Of a stretch of DNA of 64,000 bases, positions 34,881 through 46,304 are shown one piece after another. This DNA comes from Ashinkailepas kermadecensis (taxonomy: Eukaryota > Arthropoda > Thecostraca > Neolepadidae). The stretch covers positions 994,001-1,058,000 of the forward strand of contig JAOTOM010005156.1 in NCBI GenBank assembly GCA_034440615.1. Reading direction: 5' to 3'. Position 1 is the first letter of the stretch. Each line of letters begins with the position of its first letter. The position numbers and the translations under genes are program-made. The notes under the pieces are model-generated. The model was not told where the DNA came from and made no database searches. It saw nothing but the letters and a program-made list of their open reading frames with translations.

Positions 34881-35087
34881 CAAGCTGGCCCGCAGCACGT
34901 TGATCTGCTCCTCGAGCACGGTGTCGCGATTCTTCTCCAGGAAGCCGGTGCTCTCGTACTGTACTTTGTCGGCGAAGTGCGCGATCACGTAGGCAGAACG
35001 CGACAGTCGCGGCTTCTCAAAGTGGTCGAACTTCCCGCACTTGTCATACAGCTTCTCCACCCACGATTGGTCAGACCCCTTGGGCAT
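34881..35087 (-). CDS. Myo5: Myo5 exon: lower 50-kDa / actin-binding region
   Basis: 207 bp, 69 codons, phase 0 to 0. It starts [14 protein letters not shown] and includes [28 protein letters not shown] and [12 protein letters not shown], typical of the helix-loop-helix actin-binding region. The acceptor is ATCCTCAG and the donor is AGCTTG|GTGGGT. Confidence 0.97.
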
Positions 35088-35284
35088 CTGAGGATGACAG
35101 CGACGGTTGTTGACAACTATTTGGGACTTTGATGGATATAAAAGCAATTTCCCGAGATAACCATCCGGCAAGCTCGTAGCATAGCCGTCCCAAGATCTCC
35201 CTCGAAGACGTTGATTCACTCTTGCCACATATGGTATGCACCAATTTTCGTCAGTCCCATTGACTACAGTAGTCTGATGAGCAA

Positions 35285-35851
35285 AACATTGATTCACGTC
35301 CGACACACAACACAGCAGTCTTAGCCATGCCACTGACCGTTAGACCTCTCCATTACAATGCCTCTGCACCTCTGCAAGACATTGATTCACGTCCGACACA
35401 CAACACAGCAGTCTTAGCCATGCCACTGACCGTTAGACCTCTCCATTACAATGCCTCTGCACCTCTGCAAGACATTGATTCACGTCCGACACACAACACA
35501 GCAGTCTTAGCCATGCCACTGACCGTTAGACCTCTCCATTACAATGCCTCTGCACCTCTGCAAGACATTAATTCACGTCCGACACACAACACGGCAGTCT
35601 TAGCCATGCCACTGACCGTTAGACCTCTCCATTACAATGCCTCTGCACCTCTGCAAAACATTGATTCACGTCCGACACACAACACGGCAGTCTTAGCCAT
35701 GCCACTGACCGTTAGACCTCTCCATTACAATGCCTCTGCACCTCTGCAAAACATTGATTCACGTCCGACACACAACACAGCAGTCTTAGCCATGCCACTG
35801 ACCGTTAGACCTCTCCATTACAATGCCTCTGCACCTCTGCAAGCAGACGCC
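35285..35851. repeat. 93-bp tandem repeat
   Basis: Six units, very uniform, with ATTCACGTCCGACACACAAC and CATGCCACTGACCGTTAGAC. The period equals 31 codons, producing a long spurious open frame. Confidence 0.95.
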
Positions 35852-36031
35852 GTTACCGCGGGGCATGCTTCATCACGGCATGACTACAAGTATATCCACA
35901 GTCACTGGATACGACTGCATTTGTGCCATTCTCCGCTGACCAGGTACCACGGCAAATCGGCACTATGCTCTTCGATCATCAACTCTACCGATTCAGCAAC
36001 TAAGAGCTGTGTCCGATGGGTATCTACTGAC

Positions 36032-36172
36032 CCTGCACTCCTCATCCAGGAGATCCAGTATACCCAGTCGAGTCTCGATCAGGTCTATGCATGGCTGGTT
36101 ATCGTAAAAGTCTATAAATGTCCACTCAATTTTCTCTTTGACGTATTCCTCCTGCTCCAATTTGAAGACGTG
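36032..36172 (-). CDS. Myo5: Myo5 exon: relay helix to lower 50-kDa domain
   Basis: 141 bp, 47 codons, phase 0 to 0. It reads [32 protein letters not shown] and [10 protein letters not shown], matching the relay helix/loop region. The acceptor is ATCTTTCAG and the donor is TGCAGG|GTCAGT. Confidence 0.97.
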
Positions 36173-36488
36173 CTGAAAGATAGGCACAGTTATTCCACAT
36201 ACCTACCACGCACCATGGATATATCTGACGTGTAAAATGGCAGCACAACAAAAATCAGCACCATAACACAACCTCTAAACATGCTTAGTGTGAAATTCAT
36301 ACGCGCCCAAACATTTTTTTCCAACTCCGATAACTGAGTCATATTTAGCTCAAACTCGTCAGGTAAATGGACACCATATAGCCAAGAACCATAGGACACA
36401 TATATGAAAAACAACCGTCTTCCACAACAATTTCATACACACATATGCACGCACATAATACTGGCATACACCACACAGCTGGCAGCAC

Positions 36489-36704
36489 CTGGTTGAACTG
36501 CTGCTGCAGCTTCTCGTTGGCGTAGTTGATGCAGAACTGCTCGAAGCTGTTGGTCTCAAACGTTTCGAAGCCGTAGATGTCGAGCACGCCGATGAAACGG
36601 TGCGACTTCTCGCGCGTCTCCAGACACTTGTTGATTCGCGAGACGATGCAGGAGAACACCTGAGCGTAGATGTGCTTGGCCAACGCGTCCCGCGACGAGG
36701 TCGC
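36489..36704 (-). CDS. Myo5: Myo5 exon: switch II and relay
   Basis: 216 bp, 72 codons, phase 0 to 0. It begins [17 protein letters not shown] and holds the switch II motif DIYGFETF, then [20 protein letters not shown], near-invariant in myosins. The acceptor is GTCGACAG and the donor is AACCAG|GTGCTG. Confidence 0.98.
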
Positions 36705-37199
36705 CTGTCGACATGAGAGACGAAGGCTGTTGCCACTGCCCGTCGAGCCGAGCACACAGGGCATCATTGGCCACCCGACACATTCTGCCATCCTACTATC
36801 CTCCGCACAGGCTAAACACGCCGGCACGATCGGTGGAACTGGCAGGATAATGCCACTGCCGTTGCCGTAGGCGGAATCCATGTGGGACATACTACCCCCA
36901 TCTTGTTGCCCTCGGTATAGGACACACGGGTCATACCGTCGGCGGATACGTGGAACTAATGACGACACTAAATGTCCCAGGCGCGAAGTACAAGAGCTGG
37001 TCAGGTTCGGCCATCGATGCACAGCAGACTGCTTGAATATGTTCCAAAGTAACACTTCGTGCATGCCCAATGTTCACCCAGCTAAGAAGACAACATAACG
37101 GTTCAGTCGATGTGGGTAGCACATATGTCCAGGATTCTTTATCTTCGTTCGGAATCCAGTATAGCTAATGAGCCCTGGTAGGCTTTCCCCTTGTTTCAC

Positions 37200-37331
37200 C
37201 TCTCTCAGATTCATACTCTTGGTGAATGTCTCTCGCATCGAGACGATTTTGCGCTTGCAGATCCAGTGTCGGATCTGTTCGTGGTCGACGTTCAGGAGCC
37301 GGGCCACCACCGGCAGACTCCTGTCGCCCTT
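37200..37331 (-). CDS. Myo5: Myo5 exon: cardiomyopathy loop / TEDS region
   Basis: 132 bp, 44 codons, phase 0 to 0. It contains LLNVDHEQIRHWICKRKI and RETFTKSMNL. Counting 16 residues upstream of the DALAK sequence in the next exon gives a glutamate (the E in RETF). That is the acidic TEDS-site residue, so no phosphorylation is expected to be needed for actin activation. The acceptor is GTCCACAG and the donor is GAGAGAG|GTGAAA. Confidence 0.94.
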
Positions 37332-37566
37332 CTGTGGACGGCCAGGTGAGATGAGCTGGACACAACCGCACTCCTGATGACACCGAAATGTTTTCACACA
37401 GCGTCCACAGCCACACACATTTCATAACTTCGGCACGCCCACACAAGTATCGCATGCAGATATCAGGAACACCGCAAACGTTCCGTAGATATGTAGCCGG
37501 GGAAATGCAGATGCCTCACAAACAGGTGCTCGAAACAATGCAGACGTCCCAGACAAATAGCCGAGG

Positions 37567-37641
37567 GGTCGCGGTAGCTCAGTTGATAAGGCATTCGGCT
37601 CTTGATCGCAAGATCGTGGGTTCGAATCCCACTCGGGACGG
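37567..37641 (+). mobile_element. tRNA-like sequence beside an exon donor
   Basis: It has GGTAGCTCAGTTGATAAGGC (A box), a perfect B box GGTTCGAATCC, and a T-stem GTGGG/CCCAC. The acceptor stem is imperfect and the anticodon arm collapses to a 4-nt loop, so a tRNA-derived element is more likely than a functional tRNA gene. It runs antisense to Myo5 and ends about 12 nt from the donor at 37653. Confidence 0.55.
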
Positions 37642-37653
37642 CCGCGTCCTCAC

Positions 37654-37877
37654 CGAAACACTGCAGGCCTCCTCGCCGCCGCTCATCTCCTCCTTGAACT
37701 CGACGTTGCCCAGGTGGAGCACGGCGGCCAGTGTGCGGAACAGGCCGGTCTGCGTGCGCCGCTCCAGGCCCAGCAGGGTGAGCGCCTGGCGCGTCTGCTC
37801 GAAACACCGCGCGTCGTCCACGCCGTCGATTGTCGGCGACTCGCCCTGATTCAGGTAGAAGAAGTCGTCCTGGTGAC
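37654..37877 (-). CDS. Myo5: Myo5 exon: upper 50-kDa subdomain
   Basis: 224 bp, phase 1 to 0. It contains SPTIDGVDDAR, the LLGLE segment and LAAVLHLGNVEF, matching the HO-helix region of myosin V. The acceptor is CCGGCAG and the donor is TTTCG|GTGAGG. A tRNA-like sequence (37567-37641) begins only about 12 nt past the donor, so the retained-intron frame continues open into it. Confidence 0.96.
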
Positions 37878-38280
37878 CTGCCGGCGCCAGGATAGTTGAT
37901 GACCGGCCAGTCAGCGCCTAGTTGGCCAACGGGAATCCAGTCAACCGTCGACCAGTCAGTGACCAGCCATACGGCTGTCAGCCAATGAACAGCAAGATAT
38001 CAGAGGTCACACCATTCACGGTCAACCACCATGAGCAGAGATGCGCAGCTCGTGTAACCAGTCAGAACTGTACCAGGTCTTACAGCACAGCCTATCAAGC
38101 CTATTACGCCAGCACGTGGTCATCAGGATCTCATGAACGGGAAACCACTCCGAAGTAGTTATACCTGTTCTGTCGCTTAGTATTGATAACCGATCTGTTA
38201 CTAGCTTAGATCGTGTGCGCGTGAACACGGCTGCATAGCCGCAACAGCGTACCAGCCCAGTCGGCGGGGAGGAGGCGTAC

Positions 38281-38457
38281 CTAGCTCGAGCTCGTGGAAC
38301 TCGTCCCGGTCCCGGACACTACACAGCTGGTAGAAGATGTGGTAGTTGCGCTCGTCGGCCGCCTGGAACACGACGCGCGACTTCTCCAGCAGGTACGTCC
38401 GCATGTTCGCCGCCAGGATGTTGAAATTTTTGTTGAAGTCGATTTTGATGAACTTGC
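38281..38457 (-). CDS. Myo5: Myo5 exon: motor domain after switch I
   Basis: 177 bp, phase 1 to 1. It includes [16 protein letters not shown] and [11 protein letters not shown], the conserved upper 50-kDa region after switch I. The acceptor is CCCACAG and the donor is CTAG|GTACGC. Confidence 0.97.
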   Translation of the reverse strand, partial: ASSSKSTSTKISTSWRRTCGRTCWRSRASCSRRPTSATTTSSTSCVVSGTGTSSTSSS

Positions 38458-38587
38458 CTGTGGGCGACAAGCATGAGCCACGTAATGTATCAGCGGACAT
38501 TCCTGGACAGCGATTCACCCTGGTCGATACAACAATCCAATCACACGGAGAGGCTGGTTCAGGCATCTGGCAAGTAACTACTACATG

Positions 38588-38674
38588 AATGATGCAGCAT
38601 CGTTTATTGATTAGTTGGGCTCAGGGGTGTACCCACTGCTAGTGATTATGTAGCGCCCAAATGATGCAGTATCG
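38588..38674 (-). mobile_element. 57-bp retrotransposed 3' tail with 15-bp direct repeat
   Basis: AATGATGCAG(C/T)ATCG at 38588-38602 and 38660-38674 flanks a 57-bp insert. The insert contains TTAGTTGGGCTCAGGGG and ATTATGTAGCGCCCA, related to the inserts at 42503, 51193 and 58983. One mismatch in the direct repeat suggests an older event. Confidence 0.7.
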
Positions 38675-38929
38675 AGCGGAATTCGAACACATACTAATAA
38701 AACGTAACCAGCTTTCAGATGGGAACAATAGCTTAGCACGAATTCCAAATAATAGCTACTGGACAGTGTAATAATATCCATTAACCAGACCGAGTCAACA
38801 TCATCAAAGTGGTGACGAGGGGTGGATAACTGCATACCCTCGCCGCTGTACACCAGCTACCATCCCAGAAACGCACGTGTCTCCGTCTCACTGAGCCGCG
38901 GGCTGTCCGAGCGTCAGCCGCAGTCTCAC

Positions 38930-39138
38930 CGAAGCGGGAGCTGTTGTCGTTCCGAATGGTCTTGGCGTTGCCGATGGCTTCCATGATGGGGTTGCTGGCC
39001 AGGACCTTCTTCTCGATCTGGGACTCCTCGACGGCCGAGCCGCCCACGGTGGCGAAGTAGCGCATGGCGTACTTGGCCGACACCGTCTTGCCGGCGCCAG
39101 ACTCGCCAGACACAATGATCGCCTGGTTGGTGTTGACC
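38930..39138 (-). CDS. Myo5: Myo5 exon: P-loop and switch I
   Basis: 209 bp, phase 2 to 1. It carries the nucleotide-binding P-loop GESGAGKT followed by [13 protein letters not shown], then [16 protein letters not shown] and the switch I motif NDNSSRFG, completed across the next splice. All residues needed for ATP binding and hydrolysis in this part of the motor are present. The acceptor is CCGTCAG and the donor is TTCG|GTGAGA. Confidence 0.98.
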
Positions 39139-40290
39139 CTGACGGCGGACGGCGCGTGCGTCACGTGTCACGTGTGGCACAATATCATGTGGCACATCAT
39201 GTGGCACATGCTGAGACTGTGTGGCACACATTGGCACGCGATCTGACCATTGGGATGACCCAGTCAGCAACTAGCAATCCAGTCAGCGACGAGCAGCTGA
39301 AGCGACGCGCTTGAAACACCACCAGGTCGGCACCACTGTCCTGGAATTCATTTCTCGTAGAGTGGAGGGCTTGAGTTCTATGTGTCAAAACAAGTCATAA
39401 CGTCGAAAAAGTCAACAATATAACACACGCAAACATTGATGACCACAAAAATTGCAGCTAGCACAACGAATCCATGCTAATGATGCCAACCAGTGTTGTC
39501 AAAATGGGATGAATTAATGTAGATGAATGTAGTCATATTTAACACACGTTAATTCGGGAAGTCGGAACCCTACTCGAGGAGGTCCAAACCTTCCATTGGG
39601 TGTTGGTTCCCACACACAGCTTCGAATTTCAGGACACTGGTCAGTACAATTGCAGCCGACATGCTTCGGGCACACACAACTGTTCCTCGAACCAGGCAGC
39701 GAAGGTTTTTCGTTTCAAATTTAACGGAGCTTTGCTCAGCACACGGCCACAGCACATCCATTCATCACCGGCAGACTACCACGGGAGTCAGATACCGGCA
39801 CGCAGTGCCATAGGGTCCCGCTGGGAGATGGTGTCAGGTCAACACATGTTGTTTTGATGCTGTCCGAATACGGGATCAAAGGCGCAAACTACCACGGCGC
39901 AATGAACACCACCAGCTTCGAGCGCAACAATTACACTGGGTTACAACATATTTTTTTTGTAAGTTGTCTATGTTTTTTCAACTGATTTGGGACAATTTTG
40001 CAACGGTGAATCCGAAAATGACATCCGTTTCTCTCGATCAGGTCAGGTTTTTGTGCTAAGTTGATTTTACAAAATCCGACCTTCTGACTAAATCGATTAC
40101 ATTTTTGTGACATTATCGGTTGATTTTTGTTAATATTTCTCATCCGAAATAGGTTTTAAGAGAAAAGAAATTGTTTTCTAACACAATTTATTAATTAAAT
40201 GTTACAAACATCGATTACTGTAAATTGAATAGTGAACATTGATAAAGGTAAGTACATGTAAATTGCATGTTACGTCATCATTGTTCAGAT

Positions 40291-41867
40291 TCAGGGCTTG
40301 AGCTTGCGTTTATTCGAACCCCTAGAATGCTCAGCGGCAGGGATGTCTCTCTTCAGAGTCCAACAGTAATCAGCCATCATGACTGCATCCCAGCGTCCCT
40401 GATACCTGGTCTCCATCTCTTTCATGTCCTGATGGAACCTCCCCCTGCTCGTCGCTCATTGATCCCAGATTCTCAGGAAGCCGATCCATATGTGAGAATA
40501 AGTAATGCATTTTGATGCTCATGTTGCATCCGAGGTTTCTGAAAGCAGTCAGCATATTGGTGACAAGTTCTGCATAGTTCCTGGACTTGTTGTTGCCCAG
40601 AAAGTTCTTCACGACCAGAACAAAAGCCTTCCACGCTTCCAGTTCCACTTCGTTCATTGAGTTTTCAAACTCTGGATCTCTGATGAGCTGACGGATTTTA
40701 GGACCGTCAAAGATGCCAGCTTTCAACTTCTCCATGGTCAATCCTGGAAAAGCCTGGCACAAGTAAGTGAAGCAGCCACCATCCTTGTCCAGAGCTTTGG
40801 TGAACTGCTTGATCAAGCCGAGCTTGATGTGCAGCGGTGGGAAGAGTATCCTGTCTCTCTCTACCAGAGGGTTGTTGATGACGTTCCTTGCTCTGCAAGG
40901 CACCAATTCCTCCCGCACAGGCCAGTCCTTCTTCGTGTAATGCTGAGCAGCGTCCCTACTATCCCACATGCACAGAAAGCATGGGTACTTGGTGAACCCG
41001 GACTGTTGTCCCAACAAAAAGTTCACCATCTTCAGGTCAACACAAATAAACCACTCATGCTGATCATAACGAATTTTCTCCAGCACATACTTCACCGCTT
41101 CATACCTCTCCTTCAGTGTAGTCGAGTGAGCGAGGGATACAGAGGCAAACTGGTTGCCGTTGTGCAGCAGAACACATTTCAGCGATCGCTTGCTGCTGTC
41201 AATGAACAGTCTACAATCTTTGGGTTCGTACTGTGGCACTCCAAGCTTGTGCAGAAGCTGCGCAATATATGTACAGTACACCAAGTCCTTCTCTCCATAT
41301 AAAACAAACGGAGGTACTCTTGATGCCTGTTGCGGTAGAAGGTGATGCGGGCACTATCAGAGAGGAGGTTTTTTTTCCTTCAATCTGGATGCCAACAGTT
41401 CGGCAGAGGACTCTGACAAGCTGAGATCGCGAACTAGATCATTTAGCTCCTTTTGGGAAGAAGGATGTGGAGCATCATCGTCACGAACCACTTCTTCTTC
41501 TTCATCTTCTTGAACACTGGAGGAATCTTCGTCACTAATGTCAGGAAGTTCTCCAAAGACAGGTACTGGAATTTCATCACAATGAGCTACAGGACGACGT
41601 GCTGATTGAAGATGAGGATACTTGAGGCTGCTCCGGTTCTTTCTGTTGATCCCAGTCACATCAATAGCGCAGAAGTAGCAGTCAGTGCCATGGTTTGTCG
41701 GCTCCCTCCAAACCATGGGAATTCCAAACTTCAGACAACTCTTCTTGCCCTTCGTCCATTGACGCAGATACTCGGTGCATGTCTTGCATACCATGTGTGG
41801 CGCCCAATCTTTATCCTGGTCGCCAAGTTTAATACCAAAATAAGCATGGTAAGCACGCTTTATGAAA
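40291..41867 (-). pseudogene. Transposon-borne protein, frameshifted
   Basis: A recurrent, mobile-element-associated protein family of invertebrates that I recognise by motifs but cannot name. They are FGIPMVWREP, DCYFCAIDVTGINRKNR, ARRPVAHCDE, FTKYPCFLCMWDSRDAAQHY, PPLHIKLGLIKQFTKALDK and PENLGSMSDEQGE. The N-terminal part starts after an AG acceptor (TTTTACAG) and reads AYHAYFGIKLGDQDKDWAP. The frame breaks at a run of eight A near 41375, again near 41300, and near 40450 (two bases missing after DEQGE). After this last break the family end RYQGRWDAVMMADYCW is readable to a stop at 40291. Inactive as read, unless the breaks are sequencing errors. Confidence 0.8.
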
Positions 41868-41876
41868 CTGTAAAAT

Positions 41877-42005
41877 AATGAATATAAATGAATTAATAAA
41901 TGAATGAAAGAAATGAATGAATTAAATTAATGAAATTAATGAATGAATAAATGAATGAATGAATGAATGAATGAATGAAATGAATATGAATGAATAAAAT
42001 AATGA
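41877..42005. repeat. (AATG)n microsatellite
   Basis: Imperfect GAATGAATGAAT array inside the DNA transposon. Confidence 0.9.
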
Positions 42006-42488
42006 AACTGTAAAATAAAAATACCAATTAGTCATAAATTGGCGCATGTGAACTCTTCAGAGTTCGTTATTTCAAGAAAAAGAAAAAAATGCATCACATA
42101 AAGCGAAAATACCCGTACATGTAAACAAAAACGTAAGAAACAACATGTAGTCATAGCTCAAAAAGTTGACCTGATTGAGCAAAACCAACGTGATTTTTGG
42201 ATGCAGCACATCAAAATTGTCCTAAATCAGCTAAAGAAACTTAGACAATAAATTTGGTGTTGACCAGTGTTATCAATGGGAGGCACTTCAAATACTACAT
42301 CTATAAACACAAAGAGTTCACACATCTTAAGACATCTTCGTGGAAACAAACGGGCGAAAACAAGTCGTTGATCATTGATGGGTGATTACTTCCGAGACGC
42401 CATCAGTTACGTTATCCGGTTCCGAAAGGAATTTTTAGGAATGTCGCACATTGACTGTCCGGTACTAATCCTACTCCTACGCTCCGCT

Positions 42489-42573
42489 ATGGACGCATAT
42501 GTTTGTTTGTTATTTGGGTTTAAGGGCGCTTCGACCAAAGCGTGATCATTTAGCGCCCAATGGACGCATATGT
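42489..42573 (-). mobile_element. 57-bp retrotransposed 3' tail with 14-bp target duplication
   Basis: Perfect ATGGACGCATATGT at 42489-42502 and 42560-42573 flanks an insert beginning TTGTTTGTTATTTGGGTTTA and ending TTTAGCGCCCA. On the minus strand it ends in CCCAAATAACAAACAA. Confidence 0.9.
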
Positions 42574-42925
42574 AACAATGCCGTCGGCCCGCGTCGGGCC
42601 AAGGTTAGCTTTCAGTGAGTCATCCTCCGTCCGTCCGATTCCCACGACAGTCCCAACAACGGACCACGCCAACGGTGTCCAGCCATTCAGCGACGCCGAA
42701 GAGGGCAACTCAAGTGCACGAAAACCTCAGCTCTATGGCACGTAACAGAAGGACCCGGCGCCGGCGAAAGGTTAAGGCCGACACCTCGCACTAGAATTGT
42801 CCAAAATAAGAACATCCAAACGCCAGACTCTCACCGGAGCGCCCACAGCAACCGTGGGGCCAGTGACGACAGAGGCAGCTACATCCATGCCCCCCCTCCC
42901 CCGAGACCACAGACCGCCGCGCTAC

Positions 42926-43070
42926 CTCTCCATTTTGGTGTATGCCTCTTCAGCGACGGCGAAAATGTGCGGGTCGAGGTCTCCCATCGACTTTCCCCGA
43001 TACGTCCAGATGGTCTCCGAGCCGTAGATGGGCAGCTCCTCGTACGGGTTGATGGCCACCAGCACGATGC
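42926..43070 (-). CDS. Myo5: Myo5 exon: motor domain, N-terminal part
   Basis: 145 bp, phase 1 to 2. It reads [17 protein letters not shown], then [16 protein letters not shown], both hallmark stretches before the ATP-binding loop. The acceptor is CCCTCAG and the donor is GAGAG|GTAGCG. Intron lengths either side are large (5.7 and 3.8 kb) and carry transposable elements. Confidence 0.97.
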
Positions 43071-44034
43071 CTGAGGGCACACGGCTGGTTGGAGGCGGGG
43101 AGCATGGTAGAGTGACAACGGGTGGACTCGACCGCTCACACAACACAGACGTGACACCGGCAATAATCACGATATGCAATCGAATGTGACACACGGGCGG
43201 AGCTTGGAAAAAGATGTTGGGGGACCGGGCAATGTTAAAGCTGGTAACCAGAAAACACGTGGAAACGGAATTAACCACGCCACAAAACTCAAGCTTGTCA
43301 AATCATCTCTCCTCCAATGCTAAGTGCATGCATTTCGATAATTCGACCGTGACAGTGGCTGCTTGGGATGGCTGCATGCTTGTGGCCGCAACCACCACAC
43401 ACAGCGCTCAACGAGTCATACAGATGAGAAGCTTCAAGAAAGTGAAACGCCACAAGACAGTCAAAAGCCGAAGCGAACGGGGAGGACCAATGTGACACAT
43501 GCGCCTGCGACACTGTGTCTGCGTGTCTATGCGCGCGTGTGTGGATGGGTGTGTGTATATACGTGTGTGTACCACATGTAAAGGTAGCTAAGCACTGCTT
43601 CAGACTGAACAACGCCCGCGACCAAGATAGCGGCTTGCTAATCGTTGTGTACAAATGATAGGCATATAGGGAGCAGGCCGGGCCGTACACCGACGGATGT
43701 ACCAATGAACCGGCTCGCACCACAAAGGCCAGAACAAACAAACGTGCTACACAGCAGCCGTTAAGGCTGGACAATCCGGACGAATTATCTATTCTTACTG
43801 AAAATGAACACGCTTACAGGGCATTTATCAATTACAAATAAAGTGAACTGTGGAAGGGCGGGCGAGATTATCATTGCTTCCTAATTTGCTAATGCTGAAC
43901 TTAGCAGCGCGGCCCGGCAGATAGCCCAGGGGACCTCACGAATGTCACCTGGACTGTGACATCGCAATCCGGCTCAGCAGGTGGCCCGGTGGTCTCACAA
44001 ATGTCACCCGGACTGCGACATCGCAGTACGATGA

Positions 44035-44530
44035 CGAGTGGTGGTATTTGGCCATTGACGGACAGCTCAGCCATACCGACGTCTCTTATGTTCAGATATC
44101 ACAATAATATGTGTGGTGATATTTGGCCATTGACGGACAGCTGAACCACACGAATGTCTCTTGTGTTCAGATATCATAATCAGATGGTGTGTGGTGATAT
44201 TTGGCCATTGACGGACAGCTGAACCACACGAATGTCTCTTGTGTTCAGATATCACAATAAGATGGTGTGTGGAGATATTTGGCCATTGACGGACAGCTGA
44301 ACCACACGAATGTCTCTTGTGTTCAGATATCACAATCAGATGGTGTGTGGAGATATTTGGCCATTGACGGACAGCTGAACCACACGAATGTCTCTTGTGT
44401 TCAGATATCACAATCAGATCGTGTGTGGCCATTGACGGACAGCTGAACCACACGAATGTCTCTTGTGCTGAGATATCACAATCAGATGATATGTGGCGAT
44501 ATTTGGCCATGGACGGCCAGCTGAGCCACA
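44035..44530. repeat. 78-bp tandem repeat
   Basis: About six units with ATATTTGGCCATTGACGGAC and GAATGTCTCTTGTGTTCAGA. The period equals 26 codons, giving a spurious 172-codon frame on the minus strand. Confidence 0.93.
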
Positions 44531-44639
44531 CATATGAAGTGATGGTAACTTCTCCGCAGCCATTATACTTGAGCCCGACCAGCAACCACTACGCACCGGA
44601 ACAGGACACGGGAACGGACATCCAGGAAGGCAGGGGAGA

Positions 44640-45713
44640 ACAGTGATCACGATCAGACAACATCGAGGAGATCGTGAAGTGTGGACGGCTCATGTTTGTG
44701 TAGTGGACCTGACGTTGCACAAATCCAAATTCATATTAAAGAAATGCATAGACATTGCGTAATTTAACGCGTACTTTTTCAAACGTGCATAGAAAATGAA
44801 GATATATTTGCGTATGCAAATTGCGTGGATTCAATGTGATATTTTTAGTTCCGTCATTGATAGTCAATCATACACTTGCATTTTCATCTGACGACGAACG
44901 AAATGAAAATAAACTTGGACACACTGGGAATGGGGATTGAGTAGGACAGGACAGGAGCAGAGGAAGAGACTGCGCGAGCCGTCTGTGACCTGACGACATT
45001 CCGTTGGTCATCGGCCAGCGTGATCCTCACGCGCCGTAACTGGCTCGGTCGGTTCCCGACGCTCCCCAGCGCCATTGTGAAGCGTCCGCCGACCTCAGTC
45101 ACATCCTGAGTGGCGCACCGACCTAATCCACTCCACTCCGGCACGCCGCAGCCCGCGTCCGGGCGCCTGCAGACTAACAATCCGTTGCCACCAGTCCCAA
45201 GACCCTTCAGTCAACTAACTGGTCGCCTCGATACTTGTCTGCCCTTGAGAGTTGAGGCGTTTTAAGGTCCTGATTTTTTTTGTAAAGCGACGTGAACCAT
45301 TCATCATTTGCCTTCAAAACATTCCCGCTTCTCCAGTTTTTGTTTTGCTCGCGGGCCTGGGCTGCTTTATCTGCCGCACTGTTGTTTCTCGGCTGACGTT
45401 TGGCTACCAGTTGCGTGCAGGGTGTGCACCTTCGTCGCGGCGGACAAGCTGCGTCCAAGGACGTCGAGTGGGTGCGGTGCAATGTCAACTCTGATGCAGC
45501 CGTGCTCAGCCCGCCCCGACTGCTGGCTTCCGCAGACATCTAGCTGGCTGTCGGATCAAAGCTCGTGACTGAGGCACGGTTGGAAAAATAGTCTGTTCCC
45601 GCTTTTTTTGTCACCCAGAACACTATCCTTCATGGAAGCTATACTTATCTTTTTCGTGCTCTGAATGGCACTGTTTGACAATGACTGTCTTAATTTAATA
45701 AAACTGTCTTAAC
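44640..45713. other. No recognised gene
   Basis: Two minus-strand open frames of about 100 codons (44884-45180, 45207-45539) have no recognisable motif. I do not call them genes. Confidence 0.4.
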
Positions 45714-46304
45714 TTAATGGTAGTTGATGGTGATGGTGATTGTCAGAATAACCTTCGACCTTTTACTCATAATAACTGAAAGATAAATGAGTCCAAATTG
45801 AACTGTATATTTCGACGTCGTGTCTTTTTCAACAGTGACAGTTTGAGGGTGAGAAAACAAGTACAAAATGACGTGGAGCGTGTCACAGCATGCACTCTAT
45901 AAATTAACGATCTAACAGCCAGTGGAATCCGATTGACATGACCTGATTTTAATACATAATATGTTAATATATAAAAACACTTTATGTGCTAGACATGGGT
46001 ACTATATAAAGAAACAGAAAACATTTGTCACATCATATACCTACTCACTCCATTGCGCTGAATAATACCCATCGGCTACGACAAACGCGATCTTAACGTG
46101 TAGTTATGTGTTTTGATCTGCTCTGTAGCCTGTGTTTCTGGTGTCTGTACATCGGTGTTTGGTGCTGACGGTGTAGTGCGGTATGGGACCGGTGGCAACA
46201 GAGTCCAAAACAGATGTCTGGGTGTTAAGCGTTGGTCTACGATTTCTAATTTCCAGTGATTCAACTATTTTTAGCTCCGCAACGTCTTTACATGTGCTTA
46301 AAAT

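Larger units (their letters stand above)
39932..42272 (-). mobile_element. DNA transposon with long terminal inverted repeats, unclassified
   Basis: The left end ACACTGGGTTACAACAT is the imperfect complement of the right end TTGACCAGTGTTA. Similarity extends inward about 130 bp, for example TGATTTGGGACAATTTTG against CAAAATTGTCCTAAATCA, and GATCAGGTCA against TGACCTGATT. The body carries one degraded protein gene on the minus strand. No clear target duplication found. I do not assign a superfamily. Confidence 0.75.

Noticed and set aside
35327..36235. 302-codon frame
   Set aside because: Six copies of the 93-bp repeat followed by sequence antisense to a genuine Myo5 exon.
37567..37641. Functional tRNA gene
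   Set aside because: The acceptor stem is mismatched and the anticodon arm has a 4-nt loop in place of 7, so it is kept only as a tRNA-like element.
44884..45539. Two minus-strand frames of 98 and 110 codons as host or transposon genes
   Set aside because: No motif recognised. Low-complexity basic composition, and similar frames are expected by chance in GC-rich DNA.
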